In this document: piece after piece, positions 62,512 through 64,000 of the stretch
Layout of the letters: every line of letters starts with the position of its first letter
Numbering within the stretch: the stretch's first letter is position 1
Source of the DNA: JBBSEX01 sp038239345
Lineage (GTDB): Bacteria; Acidobacteriota; Terriglobia; Bryobacterales; Bryobacteraceae
Reading direction: 5' to 3'
NCBI GenBank assembly: GCA_038239345.1
Contig: JBBSEX010000002.1
Location: 1 to 64,000 of the forward strand
DNA length: 64,000 nt
Notes under the pieces: model-generated
What the model was told of the DNA's origin: nothing
Database searches by the model: none
The model's input: the letters and a program-made list of their open reading frames with translations, nothing else
Made by a program: the position numbers and the translations under genes

Positions 62512-64000
62512 GTGAGACCTCTGTGCATTGCTGCCCTGGCTCTGTGCGTAGCGACGGTGTCGTATGCACAACGCTTCAGCTTTAAGTTCTATGGCGAAGA
62601 ACAGGGCCTAACCAATTTAGGCGTGCAGACGATCCTCCAGGATCGGCAGGGATTTTTGTGGGTCGGCACACAGAACGGCCTGTTTCGCTACGATGGGCGG
62701 CAGTTTCGCTTCTACGGGCAAGGCGACGGATTGCCCGGGACGCGCATTGAGGCTCTCCACGAAGCCCAGGACGGTACGCTTTGGGTGGGCACGGACACTG
62801 GCTTGGCAAGGCGCAGCGGCGATCGTTTCCGCACCATAAATTTACGCGTAGCACGTGGCATCGTCGGCCGCTCAGGCATTACCAGCGATAGAAATGGCGT
62901 TATTTACCTGGCCACGGAAAACGGTCTGGTGGCCGGTTCCGGTAACGATTTCACAATCGTCGCCGGTGATTCGCGGCAATACGGCGTCAGCGTGTATCGC
63001 GATTCAAAAGGTATTATCTGGGGCGCCGCTGGCATGTCGCTGTATCAGATCGATCGCACCGGAGCCCATCCCGCGCCCGGCGAAGAGTCGCTGCCAAAGG
63101 AAGAATGGTACGGACTGATCGAGGATCAAAAAGGTAATTTCTGGGTCCGCAGTGAAACGTCGCTTTATGTGAAATTCCCCAACGGGAAGAGTTTCTCTTC
63201 TTATTCCCAAGGTCTTCCTCCATCGCTGAATACCCAGCCGACTTTAGCCCTGGATTCCAGCGGCGACCTGCTTGTTCCGACGCAGCAGGGGCTAGGCCGC
63301 CTGACAAGTACCGGATGGGAAATAATCGGACGCTCGCAAGGGATCACGGGCAGTGACGTCGCGGCCGTTTTTCAGGATCATGAAGGCTCCGTCTGGCTCG
63401 GTTTGCTGGGATCGGGCTTGGCTCGCTGGCTGGGCTATCAGGAATGGGAAAGCTGGACCGAAACCGAGGGCCTGGAGCGCGAGTCGGTGTGGTCGATACT
63501 GCAGGAACCGGCGGGACGTATCTGGCTCGGTACGCAATCGGGATTGAGTCATAGCGTGGCCGGCGGACGGCGGATCAATTGGCGCGAGCAGCCCCTCAAA
63601 AATATGGAGAAGGTCCGCGCCATGGCACTCGCGCCGGGGGGGTCCATCTGGATCGGCGGAGAGCCCGGAGGCCTGATAGAAGTTCGCGATGGGGCGGCTC
63701 GGGTGATCGCTCATAGTGGTGCGCCTGGAGCCGATTCGGTATTGAAAATCGCTTTCGATCACGGGGGGCGTGCCTGGATCGCCAGCCGCGGGGGACTGTT
63801 CCGAAGTACGGAGCGCAGCCTGCTTGAATTCCAGATTGAGAAACCGCCCGGCACCACCACCAATGAACTGTTCAGCAGCGTTCTGGTGGACCGCAAGGGT
63901 CGCGTTTGGGCCACCGGATCCAAGGGATTGGTGGTTTACCAGAACGGGGCCTGGACCCGCTATACCACCCGCGATGGCCTGCGCAGCAACGTAATCACCC
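62512..64000 (+). CDS. Propeller-type two-component sensor, N-terminal part (runs off the window)
   Basis: A GTG-started frame, open to the last base (496 complete codons, no stop). A signal peptide (IAALALCVATVSYAQ) is followed by a series of 'two-component regulator propeller' repeats with the core LWVGT-x-x-GL: FLWVGTQNGLFRYDG, TLWVGTDTGLARRSG, SVWLGLLGSGLARW, RIWLGTQSGLSH. These outer domains usually sit ahead of a Y_Y_Y domain, a membrane helix and a kinase, which would lie beyond the window. AAAGGA is upstream. It is divergent from the GnnA-like gene with 33 bases between. Confidence 0.85.
   Translation, partial: MRPLCIAALALCVATVSYAQRFSFKFYGEEQGLTNLGVQTILQDRQGFLWVGTQNGLFRYDGRQFRFYGQGDGLPGTRIEALHEAQDGTLWVGTDTGLARRSGDRFRTINLRVARGIVGRSGITSDRNGVIYLATENGLVAGSGNDFTIVAGDSRQYGVSVYRDSKGIIWGAAGMSLYQIDRTGAHPAPGEESLPKEEWYGLIEDQKGNFWVRSETSLYVKFPNGKSFSSYSQGLPPSLNTQPTLALDSSGDLLVPTQQGLGRLTSTGWEIIGRSQGITGSDVAAVFQDHEGSVWLGLLGSGLARWLGYQEWESWTETEGLERESVWSILQEPAGRIWLGTQSGLSHSVAGGRRINWREQPLKNMEKVRAMALAPGGSIWIGGEPGGLIEVRDGAARVIAHSGAPGADSVLKIAFDHGGRAWIASRGGLFRSTERSLLEFQIEKPPGTTTNELFSSVLVDRKGRVWATGSKGLVVYQNGAWTRYTTRDGLRSNVIT

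Noticed and set aside
1..64000. tRNA genes and CRISPR arrays
   Set aside because: No cloverleaf sequences or regularly spaced repeats were recognised on either strand.

Overview
The window reads as a chromosomal stretch of a soil-type Acidobacterium of the Solibacter/Bryobacter kind. The evidence is a giant TonB-dependent receptor with an N-terminal carboxypeptidase-like regulatory domain, a beta-propeller protein ending in a domain that resembles the 'Solibacter C-terminal' (TIGR03437) family, a CHAT/TPR protein beside a zf-HC2 anti-sigma-like gene, an ABC permease fused to an M1 peptidase, a Ser/Thr kinase next to an FHA protein, and LptE/TonB genes that imply an outer membrane. Taxonomy is inferred from gene content only. 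No tRNA, rRNA or CRISPR array was seen.

Layout. 1-5.3 kb: the 3' end of an IS3-type transposase, then a minus-strand set of nucleotidyltransferase, hexuronate-type MFS carrier and TonB-dependent receptor. 5.5-16.5 kb: a plus-strand run of nadE, a propeller/phosphoesterase with altered active-site residues, a DUF885 lipoprotein, a TatT-like lipoprotein, and an ABC ATPase with a permease-M1 fusion. 16.6-23.8 kb: rpsT meets a long minus-strand envelope operon (FecR-like protein, coiled protein, an unlisted 54-residue Cys-rich protein, psd, pssA, an Asd-like protein without the catalytic Cys, lptE, a GH19-like gene, holA). 23.9-33.4 kb: propeller protein, papain-like protease, rmlA/rmlC, yjbQ, the zf-HC2/anchor/CHAT cluster, glutaminyl cyclase and a one-domain asparaginase.

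33.4-46.7 kb: an acyl-CoA ligase whose 3' flank carries a decayed duplication scar, a hybrid histidine kinase, an FtsX/MacB-type ABC pair, an alpha/beta hydrolase, the Mrp Fe-S carrier, and sdhCAB. 46.9-57.1 kb: a Tat-exported Gfo/Idh oxidoreductase, a Ser/Thr kinase with a C2-like tail, an FHA protein, a NarX/NarL-type two-component pair, a TIM-barrel isomerase, SppA, and a FliA/WhiG-type sigma factor. 57.1-57.9 kb is a gene-poor strip with unusual codon use and two cryptic minus-strand reading frames. 57.9-64 kb: an ArsR-methyltransferase regulator divergent from ahcY across a clear promoter and palindromic operator, a TonB energy transducer, a GnnA-like Gfo/Idh enzyme, and the start of a two-component-type propeller sensor that runs off the window.

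Functionally the window mixes housekeeping (NAD, S20, HolA, phosphatidylethanolamine synthesis, succinate dehydrogenase, SAM cycle) with envelope and signalling genes. The most distinctive points are the ahcY/ArsR-MT control region, the duplication scar at 35.05-35.61 kb, the cryptic strip at 57.1-57.9 kb, the C2-like tail on the kinase, and the CHAT cluster.
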